DNA of 64,000 nt from Vibrio europaeus (GCF_001695575.1 NZ_LUAX01000001.1:744001-808000), one strand, 5' to 3'; shown: positions 24,494 through 33,004, counted from the first letter of the stretch. Program-made: numbers and translations. The notes: generated from the letters alone by a model not told the origin.

Positions 24494-24895
24494 ATGTTTA
24501 AAGAATCTGATTTCAAAATTGATACCAAGAGTTTTCATTTCAAAAAAGATAGCTACCCACTTGCAAAGATTAACAATGCTAAATTTAAGCGCATGTCGTT
24601 ATTGGATAATTTAGGTCAAATGATCTTTTGGCTTACATTATTTTCAGGTGCAACCTGGCTGGTAGTTAATCAGTTCAGTCCTGCTCCTTCATGGTTGATT
24701 GGTATCGCTGTGAGTTTGAGCGTTGTTGGTTTCCTATTTGCCCTAAGCCGCTGTTCGCGCTTTGCTTTGCAAGTGGAATTTAAACATATTGATGAAACAG
24801 GGACTCAATGGATCAATGTGGCTAAGTCTTATTCTTCAGGCGACGGTCAGTTATTAGAGAAACAAGTTGAATGTCTTAAGAAGGTTATCGGATAA
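24494..24895 (+). CDS. Membrane protein between the metzincin genes
   Basis: A 133-residue protein with two transmembrane helices (about 42-60 and 68-86) in the middle. It has a cytoplasmic-looking N-terminal part and a C-terminal beta-like region (FALQVEFKHIDETG). This layout recalls small PH-like membrane proteins such as DUF6232, but I am not sure. It begins 2 bp after the first metzincin gene and ends 38 bp before the second, so it may belong to the same unit, perhaps as a partner or immunity-type protein. That last point is speculation. Confidence 0.55.
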   Translation: MFKESDFKIDTKSFHFKKDSYPLAKINNAKFKRMSLLDNLGQMIFWLTLFSGATWLVVNQFSPAPSWLIGIAVSLSVVGFLFALSRCSRFALQVEFKHIDETGTQWINVAKSYSSGDGQLLEKQVECLKKVIG

Positions 24896-24933
24896 AGCAA
24901 TGAACAAGAGTTATATGGATTTAAAGTAGATCT

Positions 24934-25755
24934 ATGAAAAAAATCCTAGTTGTCTTATCTGTTCTTGTCACTACGGTTCTTTTCTATCTAAATAGGCCCG
25001 ATCAAACCCCTCTCGACTTTGATGATTTGGAATTAGTAACGTGTCGTCATGACGAGACAGTTTTATCGACCAAAGTGCACTATTTTGTTGATAGTTCACT
25101 ACAAGAGTTTTTCGGAAAGCATAGCGCCGTCAAGCAGATCGAGTTTGCAAATCAAACACTAGAGAACTCTTGTTTGCCACTTAAGCGTCAATTGGCGTCA
25201 TATCAATATGTCGATTTTGGTTTTTCAGATACGGAGTATTTAGAAGAAGTCTATTTGCAAGGTCGCAATGCGATTGGCAAAGAGCGGTTAGATTCAATTG
25301 AAAATGATCCACTAAGCTACTTCGTTTTTGTTCTTGATTACCGTCACCCAGTATTTGAAGAAGACATCAATGGCATGACGCGCTGGGAGTTTAACCGTGA
25401 TTTCATCTTGTTAGCGGATGATGCGCCTCCTTATGTCCTTGAACATGAGTTCGGGCATTTGATGCACGCAAATCATAGTGAAACCCTGTTCTTTTCATTG
25501 TTACAAGGACAACTTGAACGTAGCCTCAAGCCAGCAAATAAACACCTTGTTAAGCCTTATGCGAGAGCATATAAGTGTGCAAACGCTGGAACAATCATGA
25601 GTTACGAAAAGTTACTCTTACCCATCTATTCAGATCCGGCAATCTCTTATCGCGATGAGTCTTGCGGTAATGAACTTCATGCCGACAACAACCGGAGGGT
25701 TCGTGAATTTATTGCCTCTTTACGCGAAGCCATAGAAAATGGAGAAACCACCTAA
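24934..25755 (+). CDS. Membrane-anchored or secreted metzincin-like protease, second of a pair
   Basis: A 273-residue paralogue of the gene at 23686. The N-terminus (KKILVVLSVLVTTVLFYL) is a signal peptide or anchor. The zinc site at 171-181 is HEFGHLMHANH: the three His and the Glu are in metzincin spacing, but the usual Gly before the third ligand is His178. The Met-turn GTIMSYE (Met222) is kept. Divergence outside the motifs is large, so the duplication is old. It could be an active protease or an altered-specificity form. Confidence 0.7.
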   Translation: MKKILVVLSVLVTTVLFYLNRPDQTPLDFDDLELVTCRHDETVLSTKVHYFVDSSLQEFFGKHSAVKQIEFANQTLENSCLPLKRQLASYQYVDFGFSDTEYLEEVYLQGRNAIGKERLDSIENDPLSYFVFVLDYRHPVFEEDINGMTRWEFNRDFILLADDAPPYVLEHEFGHLMHANHSETLFFSLLQGQLERSLKPANKHLVKPYARAYKCANAGTIMSYEKLLLPIYSDPAISYRDESCGNELHADNNRRVREFIASLREAIENGETT

Positions 25756-25785
25756 GTTGACTTGGTTAGACAAGGAATAAAACAT

Positions 25786-26382
25786 ATGGATGAAAACAGC
25801 GATATTTGGCGTCAATACTACGAAAAAGCATTAGCGAAACCTCATCTCAAGCGAACGGAGTTTGTTGTTGAGCTAAACAAGTCGTCTGCTAAAGTAGCGA
25901 TTGATTGCGGATGTGGTACGGGGGGCGATATTGATTATTTGCTCGGGCAAGGCTACCAAGTGCATGGCTTTGATGTTAACCCCGATGCGATAGCAATTTG
26001 TCGATACAGATTTGGACGTAATGCTCTGGCCGATATCTCGCAGTCTTCATTTGAAGATTATGATTACCCTCAATGTGGTCTTGTGATTGCCAACAATAGT
26101 TTGTTCTTCGCTGATCCAAGTCGCTTCTTAAGGACATGGGAAAAGATTGAGTCTTCGCTAGTGGAAGGTGGCGTATTTGCTGGTGACTTTATGGGGACAA
26201 AAGACTCTTGGGCAAATAATTACCGTAGCCCGACGACACCTCTCACTGAGTCAGAAGTTAGAGCGCTGTTCTCAAACTTTGAAATTATCCGATTTGTTGA
26301 ACGCGATGAAAAAGCTGAAACAGCACTGGGAAGACAAAAACACTGGCATACGTTTTCCGTAGTGGCGGTGAAGTGCAACTAA
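25786..26382 (+). CDS. SAM-dependent methyltransferase (class I)
   Basis: A 198-residue methyltransferase from the ATG at 25786, which has AAGGAA 8 nt upstream. Motif I VAIDCGCGTGGDIDYLL (about 35-51) binds SAM, and HGFDVNPDAIAICR carries the acidic residue for the ribose. It resembles the TehB/class I small-molecule group. The substrate is unknown. Confidence 0.75.
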   Translation: MDENSDIWRQYYEKALAKPHLKRTEFVVELNKSSAKVAIDCGCGTGGDIDYLLGQGYQVHGFDVNPDAIAICRYRFGRNALADISQSSFEDYDYPQCGLVIANNSLFFADPSRFLRTWEKIESSLVEGGVFAGDFMGTKDSWANNYRSPTTPLTESEVRALFSNFEIIRFVERDEKAETALGRQKHWHTFSVVAVKCN

Positions 26383-26429
26383 TTGTGTTCATGATGCTTG
26401 TTGGCAAAACAATAATGTAAGAGAAAACT

Positions 26430-26900
26430 ATGATTCGTAAAGCGGGAGAATCTGACCATTCAGACTTGGTTAGGTTGTTTATTCTCGAAAACCAACACAA
26501 TGCACAGTTAGCGTCTGATATTGTGCGTGAGACTGAAGATGTATTAACGCTTGAGGAGCTAAAGCAGATACTCGCAGACAGCAGTCAATATCTCGTTGTA
26601 AAAGAGGTTGATGGTGTTGCAGTTGGCGCCCTGTTAGGTTCCATCACTAACACTCCGGAGCGTCGTTGGAATCAGGCTAGACTCTATGCTTATCTAGAAG
26701 AGTTGATAGTGTGCCCTGCCTCAAGAGGAAAGGGCATTGCGAGGGAGTTAGTCGATAGCTTTGTTCATTGGGCGCAATCTCATGGTGCGTCTTCGGTTGA
26801 TTTGCATGTTTGGTCGAATAATGACAGCGCGATGGGTTTCTATCGCACCTATGGCTTTTCTGCAAAGCAGTACTTAATGACGTACGCTAAAGAAAAGTAG
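26430..26900 (+). CDS. GNAT-family N-acetyltransferase
   Basis: A 156-residue acetyltransferase. The acetyl-CoA pyrophosphate loop is PASRGKGIARELV (about 93-105, the Q/RxxGxG/A motif), preceded by the strand EELIVC. The C-terminal FYRTYGF motif B is present. The substrate is unknown. A hexanucleotide repeat begins 25 bp after the stop. Confidence 0.8.
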   Translation: MIRKAGESDHSDLVRLFILENQHNAQLASDIVRETEDVLTLEELKQILADSSQYLVVKEVDGVAVGALLGSITNTPERRWNQARLYAYLEELIVCPASRGKGIARELVDSFVHWAQSHGASSVDLHVWSNNDSAMGFYRTYGFSAKQYLMTYAKEK

Positions 26901-26925
26901 TGAGCAAAAGCTATAGAGCTAAAAT

Positions 26926-26985
26926 CCATTGCCATTGCCATTGCCATTGCCATTGCCATTGCCATTGCCATTGCCATTGCCATTG
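26926..26985. repeat. Hexanucleotide tandem repeat, 10 x CCATTG
   Basis: Ten perfect head-to-tail copies of CCATTG fill 60 bp between the GNAT gene and the next gene. On the minus strand they would encode alternating Met-Ala inside a 70-codon open frame (26849-27061) that I do not accept as a gene. Six-base units keep the reading frame, so length changes would not switch a frame. Confidence 0.95.
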
Positions 26986-27102
26986 ACACTGAACAGTTTA
27001 TATACAAATATATTGATATGAAAATGACTCTAACGCGCCAAGAATCTCGAATTATCATCATTCAATAGGAATGGTGGAGTTTTTGCGCGTTTATTTTCGT
27101 TT

Positions 27103-27132
27103 AACCCACCCGAAAGAGGTGGGTTTTGTTTT
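27103..27132 (+). terminator. Rho-independent terminator
   Basis: AACCCACC (27103-27110), loop CGAAAGA, GGTGGGTT (27118-27125) and TTGTTTTT. It closes the transcript of the GNAT gene and lies just before the start of the kinase-like gene. Confidence 0.82.
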
Positions 27133-27173
27133 TCTGCCTCTCGGGTTTTACCAATTTGGTCGACGGAGGAAAT

Positions 27174-27707
27174 ATGAAGAAAATCGCTGTTTTTGGAAAG
27201 CCAGGAAGTGGTAAATCATCTCTGAGTAAGCAATTAGCTCTGATTAAACACTTACCATTGCACCAACTCGACTCTATTGCCTTCAGAAAAGATGGAGCGG
27301 CTGAGATAAGGGAAGTGTTTGATAAAAAGCATCGAGATATTCTTAGTGAAGACAACTGGATCATTGATGGCTTGGGCCCGTTGGATTCTTTTAGCCAACG
27401 TCTAGAGTCTGCCGATACATTAATCTATATCGATTTGCCTTATTACGTCAGTTATTGGTTGGTGACTAAACGTATGCTTAAGGGGTTAGCGGTAAAACCA
27501 GAAGGTTGGCCCGAAGGTAGCTCCATCGTTAAGGGAACCATAAACAGCTATAAGTTCTTACGGCTCAGCCCCAAGTTTTGGAACGCGGACTTTGAACAGC
27601 GCCTAAAGAGCTTTGATGAGAATAAGTCAGTGCACATCATTCGTTCTTTGTCAGAGTTGAACGCTTTTATTTCTCAACTTAAATCGCAGCCTATAGAGGC
27701 GAGTTAG
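27174..27707 (+). CDS. P-loop nucleotide kinase-like protein (FlaR/AAA_17)
   Basis: A 177-residue protein with a Walker A motif at residues 7-15 (GKPGSGKSS), the adenylate-kinase-like fold and a WIIDG strand near residue 60. It resembles the family annotated as DNA topology modulation protein FlaR. GGAGG lies 5 nt before the ATG at 27174. It probably phosphorylates a small substrate; the role is unproven. Confidence 0.72.
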   Translation: MKKIAVFGKPGSGKSSLSKQLALIKHLPLHQLDSIAFRKDGAAEIREVFDKKHRDILSEDNWIIDGLGPLDSFSQRLESADTLIYIDLPYYVSYWLVTKRMLKGLAVKPEGWPEGSSIVKGTINSYKFLRLSPKFWNADFEQRLKSFDENKSVHIIRSLSELNAFISQLKSQPIEAS

Positions 27708-27759
27708 TATTTACCATAGCGCTGGCCACTGAGAGGGTAGCTATACCTCGATAAAGATG

Positions 27760-27784
27760 AGTGCCTCATTCTCAATGAGGCACT
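27760..27784. terminator. Hairpin between convergent genes
   Basis: AGTGCCTCATT (27760-27770), loop CTC, AATGAGGCACT (27774-27784): a perfect 11-bp stem between the kinase-like and chorismate mutase genes, without a strong T-tract. Confidence 0.6.
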
Positions 27785-27809
27785 AGATTTCGCAACAATA
27801 GACTGGCGA

Positions 27810-28334
27810 CTACTTTAGTCTGATGTCTTTAAGTGCCTTAAACAGTGCTTCCTTATCGTTATCACTCAGGTAGCGTACATCTAATGACGCTTTAAACGTA
27901 GCGAGGTCTGAGTCTGAAATTTCGCCATGTTTGCTAAGGTAATCAGCGATATCTTGGTTAATTTTTTTGCCTAGCTTAATCAGTTCTGGTCGCACGACAG
28001 TGGTGAGATCACGAGGGCTTTTAGTTGTTGGTTGGCTTAATAGATCTGCTCTGTAACGATACTGAATGGCTTTGGCTGCTGAAATTTGCGCTTCAAAGAA
28101 TCCAGCTACGGACCCTTTGTCTAACCCCTGTTCTTGTGCCGATTGACTTGCTTTTTGGATAACCACTTTCTCACGTTCAATATCTTCAATTGGCTTGTGA
28201 TTTAAAGCTTTAAAAAGGGCAACATCCTCCATGTAGCTTAGACGTTGATTGATGGTTGAGAATAGCTCAGTAGGAGCAGCGAAGCAGTTAAATGAAATAG
28301 CTGAGGCTAAGATCAATATAGTTTTCTTCAACAT
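27810..28334 (-). CDS. Periplasmic chorismate mutase (AroQ gamma class)
   Basis: A 174-residue exported protein: signal peptide MLKKTILILASAISFNCFA. The mature part matches the gamma subclass of AroQ, with the opening LFSTINQRLSYMEDVALFK, the KVVIQKA helix, and the QISAAKAIQYRYRADL helix containing active-site residues. It converts chorismate to prephenate outside the cytoplasm. Secreted forms are known in several gamma-proteobacteria and pathogens, and their purpose is unclear. No aromatic pathway genes are adjacent. Confidence 0.8.
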   Translation of the reverse strand: MLKKTILILASAISFNCFAAPTELFSTINQRLSYMEDVALFKALNHKPIEDIEREKVVIQKASQSAQEQGLDKGSVAGFFEAQISAAKAIQYRYRADLLSQPTTKSPRDLTTVVRPELIKLGKKINQDIADYLSKHGEISDSDLATFKASLDVRYLSDNDKEALFKALKDIRLK

Positions 28335-28645
28335 TTATGTGTCCTGTCATTATTGATTTATGGTTTTGCAACAAGAAGTGTTAGCCAAAGAATTCTAGAT
28401 TTATACTTAGGAATTGTAAATATTTTGTTTCATAAGTGATTTTGTTCTTTCGTATATGTGCTTTTTATGATTTAGTGTCGGGTTCTAGTGTTCTTGGTAC
28501 CGAAGTTGTATAGGTTTACTTTAACTTTTATCTATTCACAACAATGGATGTAGGGAGGAGGGCAGCTTTAAACGTAAAAGGCTCGCAACATAAAGGCTGA
28601 GAGACTACTATATCCCTTTAATATCAAGTAAAAAGTAACCTGACT
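28335..28645. other. Intergenic region, no gene seen
   Basis: An AT-rich 311-bp gap between divergent genes. GGGAGGAGGGCAG and GGCTGAGAGA occur near 28553-28610 and briefly suggest a riboswitch, but the rest of the TPP pattern is absent. I see no ORF, operator or terminator I can support. Confidence 0.4.
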
Positions 28646-28978
28646 ATGTCTTTTCCTCCTTGTCCAAACTGCCAATCTGAATACGTTTATCAAGATCAAA
28701 TCAATCTGGTGTGCCCTGAGTGTGCTCATGAGTGGAACCCAAACGAGCCTGATGAAAGCGTGTTTACCGCGAAAGATGCCAACGGCACAGCCCTTGAAGA
28801 GGGTGATAAAGTGACGCTAGCGAAAGATCTAAAAGTCAAAGGCAGCTCTTTGGTCCTTAAAATCGGCACAAAAGCGGTGATTAGACGTATCGTTGAAGGC
28901 AAAGACCACGAGCTCGATTGTAAAGTTGATGGAGCGGGAGAAATGATGGTGACCGCCAAGTTTGTTAAGAAAGCATAA
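28646..28978 (+). CDS. yjdM: YjdM/PhnA-family zinc-ribbon protein
   Basis: A 110-residue protein. The N-terminal zinc ribbon has CPNCQ and CPECAHEW (Cys at about 6, 9, 24 and 27), followed by the beta-barrel PhnA domain (GDKVTLAKDLKVKG). This is the E. coli YjdM type, once called PhnA. Despite the old name it is not a proven phosphonoacetate hydrolase; the function is unknown. Confidence 0.85.
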   Translation: MSFPPCPNCQSEYVYQDQINLVCPECAHEWNPNEPDESVFTAKDANGTALEEGDKVTLAKDLKVKGSSLVLKIGTKAVIRRIVEGKDHELDCKVDGAGEMMVTAKFVKKA

Positions 28979-29004
28979 AGTCACTAATAAATCAGAGGGA
29001 GTGT

Positions 29005-29361
29005 ATGAACATTAAGGAATTTTCGCAGTTAGTCGGCCTTTCGGCGCATACACTCCGATATTACGAGAAAATTGGGTTACTAAGAAATGTCCAACGCAGT
29101 CCAAGTGGCCATAGAGCTTACACGTCACGCGACATTGAGTGGATAAGTTTTGTGATACGTTTGAAAGAAACAGGAATGCCCCTAGAAGAAATCTTGGATT
29201 ACGCAAAGCTAAGAGAGCTCGGTTCAGGCACACTATCAGAACGCCAGCAACTACTTGAACAACATCGAGAAAAATTGCTTTCACACATTCAACAGCTCAA
29301 TCAGCATCTGGTGGCTCTGGATGAAAAAATCGAACGTTATCAATCAGGAAAAGTAGCTTGA
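29005..29361 (+). CDS. MerR-family transcriptional regulator
   Basis: A 118-residue short MerR regulator: winged HTH FSQLVGLSAHTLRYYEKIGL at residues 6-25, a wing (GHRAYTSRDIEW) and a C-terminal dimerisation coiled coil with little effector domain. It has no Cys pair, so it is not a metal sensor; it resembles AdhR/NmlR-like electrophile responders. Its stop codon overlaps the target promoter of the next gene (see 29358-29388). Confidence 0.85.
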   Translation: MNIKEFSQLVGLSAHTLRYYEKIGLLRNVQRSPSGHRAYTSRDIEWISFVIRLKETGMPLEEILDYAKLRELGSGTLSERQQLLEQHREKLLSHIQQLNQHLVALDEKIERYQSGKVA

Positions 29362-29388
29362 CTTAGAGTTAACTCTAACTTGTAAGGT
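29358..29388 (+). promoter_or_regulatory. MerR-type promoter with 19-bp spacer
   Basis: TTGACT (29358-29363), a 19-bp spacer, and TAAGGT (29383-29388). The perfect 16-bp palindrome TTAGAGTTAACTCTAA (29363-29378) fills most of the spacer. Overlong spacers with a central dyad are the hallmark of MerR-activated promoters. It lies over the stop codon of the MerR gene and 32 bp before the next start. Confidence 0.88.
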
Positions 29389-29419
29389 GTTTCCTCACTC
29401 TAATACAGGAAACACACTT

Positions 29420-29794
29420 ATGAAGCGTAATCGATTTGAGCTAGGTTTAGAACAGTTAGACAAAATAGACGGTGAGGCCGGAAGAAACGTTGTTGAAAGC
29501 CTTGAGGATGTCTGCCCAGATTTAGCTAAATTCATTATTGAATATCCATTCGGTGATATATACACCCGCGAGGGGCTTGATATTAAATCCAGAGAGATTG
29601 CTACAGTCGCAGCACTCACTGCGCTCGGGAATTGTGCACCTCAACTAAAGGTTCATTTACATGCCGCCTTAAACGTCGGTTGTAGTGAGGAAGAAATCAA
29701 AGAGGTGATACTACAAATGTCTGTGTACGCAGGCTTTCCCGCTGCGTTGAATGGGATGTTTGCTTTTAAAGAGGTTCTGTCCGAAAAGATATAA
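29420..29794 (+). CDS. Carboxymuconolactone decarboxylase-like (AhpD-type) protein
   Basis: A 124-residue all-helical protein of the CMD family from the ATG at 29420, which has AGGAAA upstream; an earlier start would run into the promoter. The segment KSREIATVAALTALGNCAPQ carries the conserved Glu and one Cys rather than a CxxC pair, followed by LKVHLHAALNVG. It is likely a stress-related oxidoreductase or decarboxylase and is the probable target of the MerR regulator. Confidence 0.8.
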   Translation: MKRNRFELGLEQLDKIDGEAGRNVVESLEDVCPDLAKFIIEYPFGDIYTREGLDIKSREIATVAALTALGNCAPQLKVHLHAALNVGCSEEEIKEVILQMSVYAGFPAALNGMFAFKEVLSEKI

Positions 29795-29878
29795 AACCTT
29801 GATTAAATACCTATGGCACCTTAACGTTTGAAAAAGCTCTCCTCTCTATGCGAGTATTTTTAAGGATCATCGACAAAC

Positions 29879-30358
29879 ATGGACTCAACAAGCCAAGAGT
29901 ATCTCGTTCAATTCCTTGCGACGTTACCCCCTAGCGTCGCCAAGCAATACACTTCATTTAGCGCTGATTATTTCTGCGCTGATGAACACAATGCCAACCT
30001 ATGTGCGAATTTGATCTTTCGTGGCGAGAAAACCGCTTCGTGTAGCATGGAGTATTGGTACCGCCATGAAGATGAGCTAATGTCACAAGTTGGTCACCTA
30101 CAAGTGGTGACCAATTGGCAGGGTGAGCCCGTCTGCATTATTGAAATCACTTCTGTTTCGACCTGCCCATACAATCAAGTGACGGCTGAGTTTGCTGCAT
30201 CTGAAGGGGAAGGTGATAAATCACTCCGCTGGTGGCGTGAGGCTCATTGGAAGTTTTTCTCTTTAGAGTGCGAAGAGTTAAACATAGCACCGAGTGAAGA
30301 GATGCTATTGGTTCTTGAGCGTTTTAAAGTGGTCTATCGCGAAAGCTTTGAGCAATAA
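29879..30358 (+). CDS. ASCH-domain protein
   Basis: A 159-residue protein with an ASCH beta-barrel: LIFRGEKTASCSMEYWY (about 45-61) is the conserved cleft segment, and the C-terminal WWREAHWKFF helix is typical. ASCH proteins are thought to bind RNA, and some are amidohydrolases acting on N4-acetylcytidine. The role here is unknown. Confidence 0.75.
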   Translation: MDSTSQEYLVQFLATLPPSVAKQYTSFSADYFCADEHNANLCANLIFRGEKTASCSMEYWYRHEDELMSQVGHLQVVTNWQGEPVCIIEITSVSTCPYNQVTAEFAASEGEGDKSLRWWREAHWKFFSLECEELNIAPSEEMLLVLERFKVVYRESFEQ

Positions 30359-30397
30359 ATCCCTTTAATTTTATGAAGATTTCAACAGGTATGAGTT

Positions 30398-31192
30398 ATG
30401 GAAGAGTTAATTGCTCAATATACGGGAGCGGATGAAGATAGCCGTTTAACTAGGCAGTACATTGCTCAAATTGAGTTTGATACAACGATGCATTGCTTAC
30501 AATCGTACCTAGTTCGCGGTGCTAGAGTGTGTGAGTTAGGTGCTGCGACGGGGCGCTATTCACTATCATTTGCCAAGATGGGGTGTGACGTAACTGCAGT
30601 AGAATTGGCCCCGGAGCAAGTCGATATTCTTAGGCACAAAGCGCAGCAAGAAAATTTAGATGTTGCTGTTTACCAAGGGAATGCTTGCGATATACCATTT
30701 TTGGAAAATGAGAGTCAGGATGTATGCGTCATTCTAGGTCCACTCTATCATCTCAAAAGCCAACCTGAACGAGAAAGAGCAATAATTGAAGCTAAGCGGA
30801 TTCTTAAGCCGGGCGGCATTTTAGCAGTGGCCTATATTTCTCGTTTTTTCGTAGCAGGAATGTTTGCTCAGAAGTTTCCTGAGCTTGTCACCTCGGAAAT
30901 CCTCTCAGAGCTAACTACCTCAGGGACAGTTTCAAATCAAGCAGCACCTAGCTTTTTTAAAGTAGGCTATTTCGCTACACCATTTGAGATTGAGAAACTT
31001 GTCTCTAAAGCCCAGTTTGACTTACTTAACCATGTCGCAACTGATGGATTTGGTCGTTATATTTCTACTAGTGTCAATACTTTTACTTCAGAGCAATATC
31101 AAACTTGGCTGACGCATCATCTAGAAGTCTGCAACGAGCCTTCATTACTTGGTTCTAGTAATCATGGGTTGGTTGTCGCTGTGAAAGGCTAA
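30398..31192 (+). CDS. SAM-dependent methyltransferase (class I)
   Basis: A 264-residue methyltransferase. Motif I VCELGAATGRYSLSFAK (about 45-61), an acidic motif II (VTAVELAPEQVDILR) and ILGPLYHLKS for motif IV are in order. It resembles UbiE/MenG-like small-molecule methyltransferases. The substrate is unknown. Confidence 0.78.
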   Translation: MEELIAQYTGADEDSRLTRQYIAQIEFDTTMHCLQSYLVRGARVCELGAATGRYSLSFAKMGCDVTAVELAPEQVDILRHKAQQENLDVAVYQGNACDIPFLENESQDVCVILGPLYHLKSQPERERAIIEAKRILKPGGILAVAYISRFFVAGMFAQKFPELVTSEILSELTTSGTVSNQAAPSFFKVGYFATPFEIEKLVSKAQFDLLNHVATDGFGRYISTSVNTFTSEQYQTWLTHHLEVCNEPSLLGSSNHGLVVAVKG

Positions 31193-31323
31193 GCTTGTTT
31201 ACGGGCTGCATGTTCTGGATAAAAGCGGAATGATAATTTTCTAATTTATTAATAATTGATTTCCATTGGTTTCATATTAAATGAGACGGTGAACGAGATG
31301 AAGTTCAACTAAGAGGAAATCTG

Positions 31324-31962
31324 ATGGCTTCAGGCATAGAGCTTTCAACTTTTATGTTAGCGACTCTTCTCTACGCATTTATGCCCGGTCCAGCAATGCT
31401 TTACAGCATCGCACAGACAATTTCAGGTGGGCGTCGAGTTGGGTTAATGGCTGCATTTGGCCTCCATATCGGGGGGTACTTTCATGTGGTTATGGCAGTT
31501 TTAGGTTTGTCAGCCATCCTGACTGCGCGTCCAGAGCTCTATTCGATAGTACAAAAACTAGGGGCGTTGTACTTGGTTTGGCTAGGATTTCGGCGCATTT
31601 TTCTAACGAAGCAAGTATGCGGGGCGGTGCTTTTGGATGGTTCAGCTACTCAAACGAGGAGGACGTTTATAGATAGTGTCATCGTTGATGTGCTCAATCC
31701 CAAAGCAGCGATTTTTTATCTTGCGTTTCTACCGCAATTCGTTAATGAACAGGGCAGTGTTGCCATATGGTTACAAATGCTCATTCTGGGTGTTGTTACC
31801 AATATCTCCTTTAGCAGTGCAGATTTCATCAGTGTCTTGTTATCAGACAACCTCAAAATTAGGTTTAACTCGAATAAAGTATGGGTTGAGTCCCTCGCTC
31901 GTTGGGCTGGTTCTATTTTCATCATCTTAGGTGTAATGGCATTTATGAACACTAGTAGTTGA
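31324..31962 (+). CDS. LysE/RhtB-family amino acid exporter
   Basis: A 212-residue inner-membrane protein with about six helices. The first helix has the LysE signature FMPGPAMLYSIAQTISGG, and the middle has DVLNPKAAIFYLAFLPQF. Such proteins export basic or branched amino acids or homoserine lactone. AGAGGAAA precedes the start. A second LysE-type gene is at 39762. Confidence 0.85.
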   Translation: MASGIELSTFMLATLLYAFMPGPAMLYSIAQTISGGRRVGLMAAFGLHIGGYFHVVMAVLGLSAILTARPELYSIVQKLGALYLVWLGFRRIFLTKQVCGAVLLDGSATQTRRTFIDSVIVDVLNPKAAIFYLAFLPQFVNEQGSVAIWLQMLILGVVTNISFSSADFISVLLSDNLKIRFNSNKVWVESLARWAGSIFIILGVMAFMNTSS

Positions 31963-31963
31963 A

Positions 31964-31986
31964 CTACTGACAGTAGGTGTCAGTAG
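31964..31986 (+). other. Perfect inverted repeat after the LysE gene
   Basis: CTACTGACA (31964-31972), GTAGG, TGTCAGTAG (31978-31986): a 9-bp stem starting 2 bp after the stop, without a T-tract. It may stabilise or process the mRNA end. Confidence 0.55.
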
Positions 31987-32036
31987 AAGGTGGTTAGTAT
32001 GTATCAAAATGTATATCACACGGAGTCTTTAGATAA

Positions 32037-32450
32037 ATGAAGCCTGATAACAACTTTGCTGTTTGCCTATGTGGGAAAGTAGAGATGAAGATAAAGTGGA
32101 AGAATTCGAAATACACGGTATGTCATTGTAACTCCTGCCAGAAGTGGAGTGGAGGCCCCCTCTTAATGGCTTCCTGTGGTACCGAGATCGTTTTTGAAGG
32201 GCGAGAATTTATTAGAGAGTATCGTTCTTCTCCTTGGGCAACTCGGGCTTTCTGTACTGAATGTGGCACGCATCTATTTAGCCGCTTTATTGCGAATGAT
32301 AGCTATAACATCCCAGTGGGGCTTCTACCTGACGGAATGGCTATGGAAATGGACGTTCAGTACTTTATTGACCAAAAACCAAAACACTATAGCTTTGCAA
32401 ATCAAACGAAAACGATGACCAAAGCCCAAGTGTTGGAGTTTTTTAGTTAA
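32037..32450 (+). CDS. GFA-family (Cys-rich, zinc) protein
   Basis: A 137-residue protein with the GFA fold: CLCGKVEMKIKW at the start, CHCNSCQKWSGG near residue 31, and AFCTECGTHLFSRF near 78, giving the zinc-binding Cys set. The best-known member acts on S-hydroxymethylglutathione, but most members have unknown substrates. It is 12 bp before the GyrI-like gene. A second GFA gene is at 34738. Confidence 0.82.
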   Translation: MKPDNNFAVCLCGKVEMKIKWKNSKYTVCHCNSCQKWSGGPLLMASCGTEIVFEGREFIREYRSSPWATRAFCTECGTHLFSRFIANDSYNIPVGLLPDGMAMEMDVQYFIDQKPKHYSFANQTKTMTKAQVLEFFS

Positions 32451-32461
32451 CGAGATTAAAC

Positions 32462-32914
32462 ATGGAATTACAAACTATCAGAGAAATTGAGTTAGCAGGC
32501 TTTTCAGTCAGAACCACCAATGCAAAAGAACAACTCGCAGCAACTGCAAAAATCGGTCAGCTATGGGAAGTTTTTTATAATCAAGCGCTACCAAAGTTGA
32601 GCCCAGATTCGCGTATTTACGGTGTGTACACCAACTACGAATCTGATTGTCATGGAGCGTACGATGTTGTTGCGTGCTCTGATGCGTTAAAAAGTGAAAC
32701 CGAAGGTGGTTTCGTAAAAACTCAGATTCAGGAAGGCCCTTATATAGTGTTTGCTGCTGAGGGAGACTTTCCTAAAGTTGTTATCAACCTATGGGAAGCA
32801 ATTTGGAATTACTTTGAAGCCGATGATTGCTCCTACAAACGTGCTTATACGACGGACTTTGAGTTTTACAAAGGTGCTCACGAGGTAGAGATTTACATCG
32901 CAGTCAAGTCATAG
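32462..32914 (+). CDS. GyrI-like effector-binding domain protein
   Basis: A 150-residue stand-alone GyrI/AraC-type effector-binding domain (SOUL-like fold), seen from the AGFSVRTTN start, the IYGVYTNYESDCHGAYDV middle and DFEFYKG near the end. It has no DNA-binding part. Relatives bind small hydrophobic molecules or inhibit gyrase. It follows the GFA gene closely, so it is probably co-transcribed. Confidence 0.75.
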   Translation: MELQTIREIELAGFSVRTTNAKEQLAATAKIGQLWEVFYNQALPKLSPDSRIYGVYTNYESDCHGAYDVVACSDALKSETEGGFVKTQIQEGPYIVFAAEGDFPKVVINLWEAIWNYFEADDCSYKRAYTTDFEFYKGAHEVEIYIAVKS

Positions 32915-33004
32915 GGATAGATCTTCCGTGGTGCTCTTTGTACTGGTCGAAGCTAGTCAAACGATGTTAAGTTATCGTTACTAAAGACAAAAGTAGAGAA
33001 GAGC

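Noticed and set aside
26849..27061. Minus-strand 70-codon frame containing (Met-Ala)n
   Set aside because: Formed by the CCATTG repeat; no ribosome site and low complexity.
28553..28625. Possible TPP riboswitch from GGCTGAGAGA
   Set aside because: The other TPP-class core (the GATCTGG-type region) is missing.
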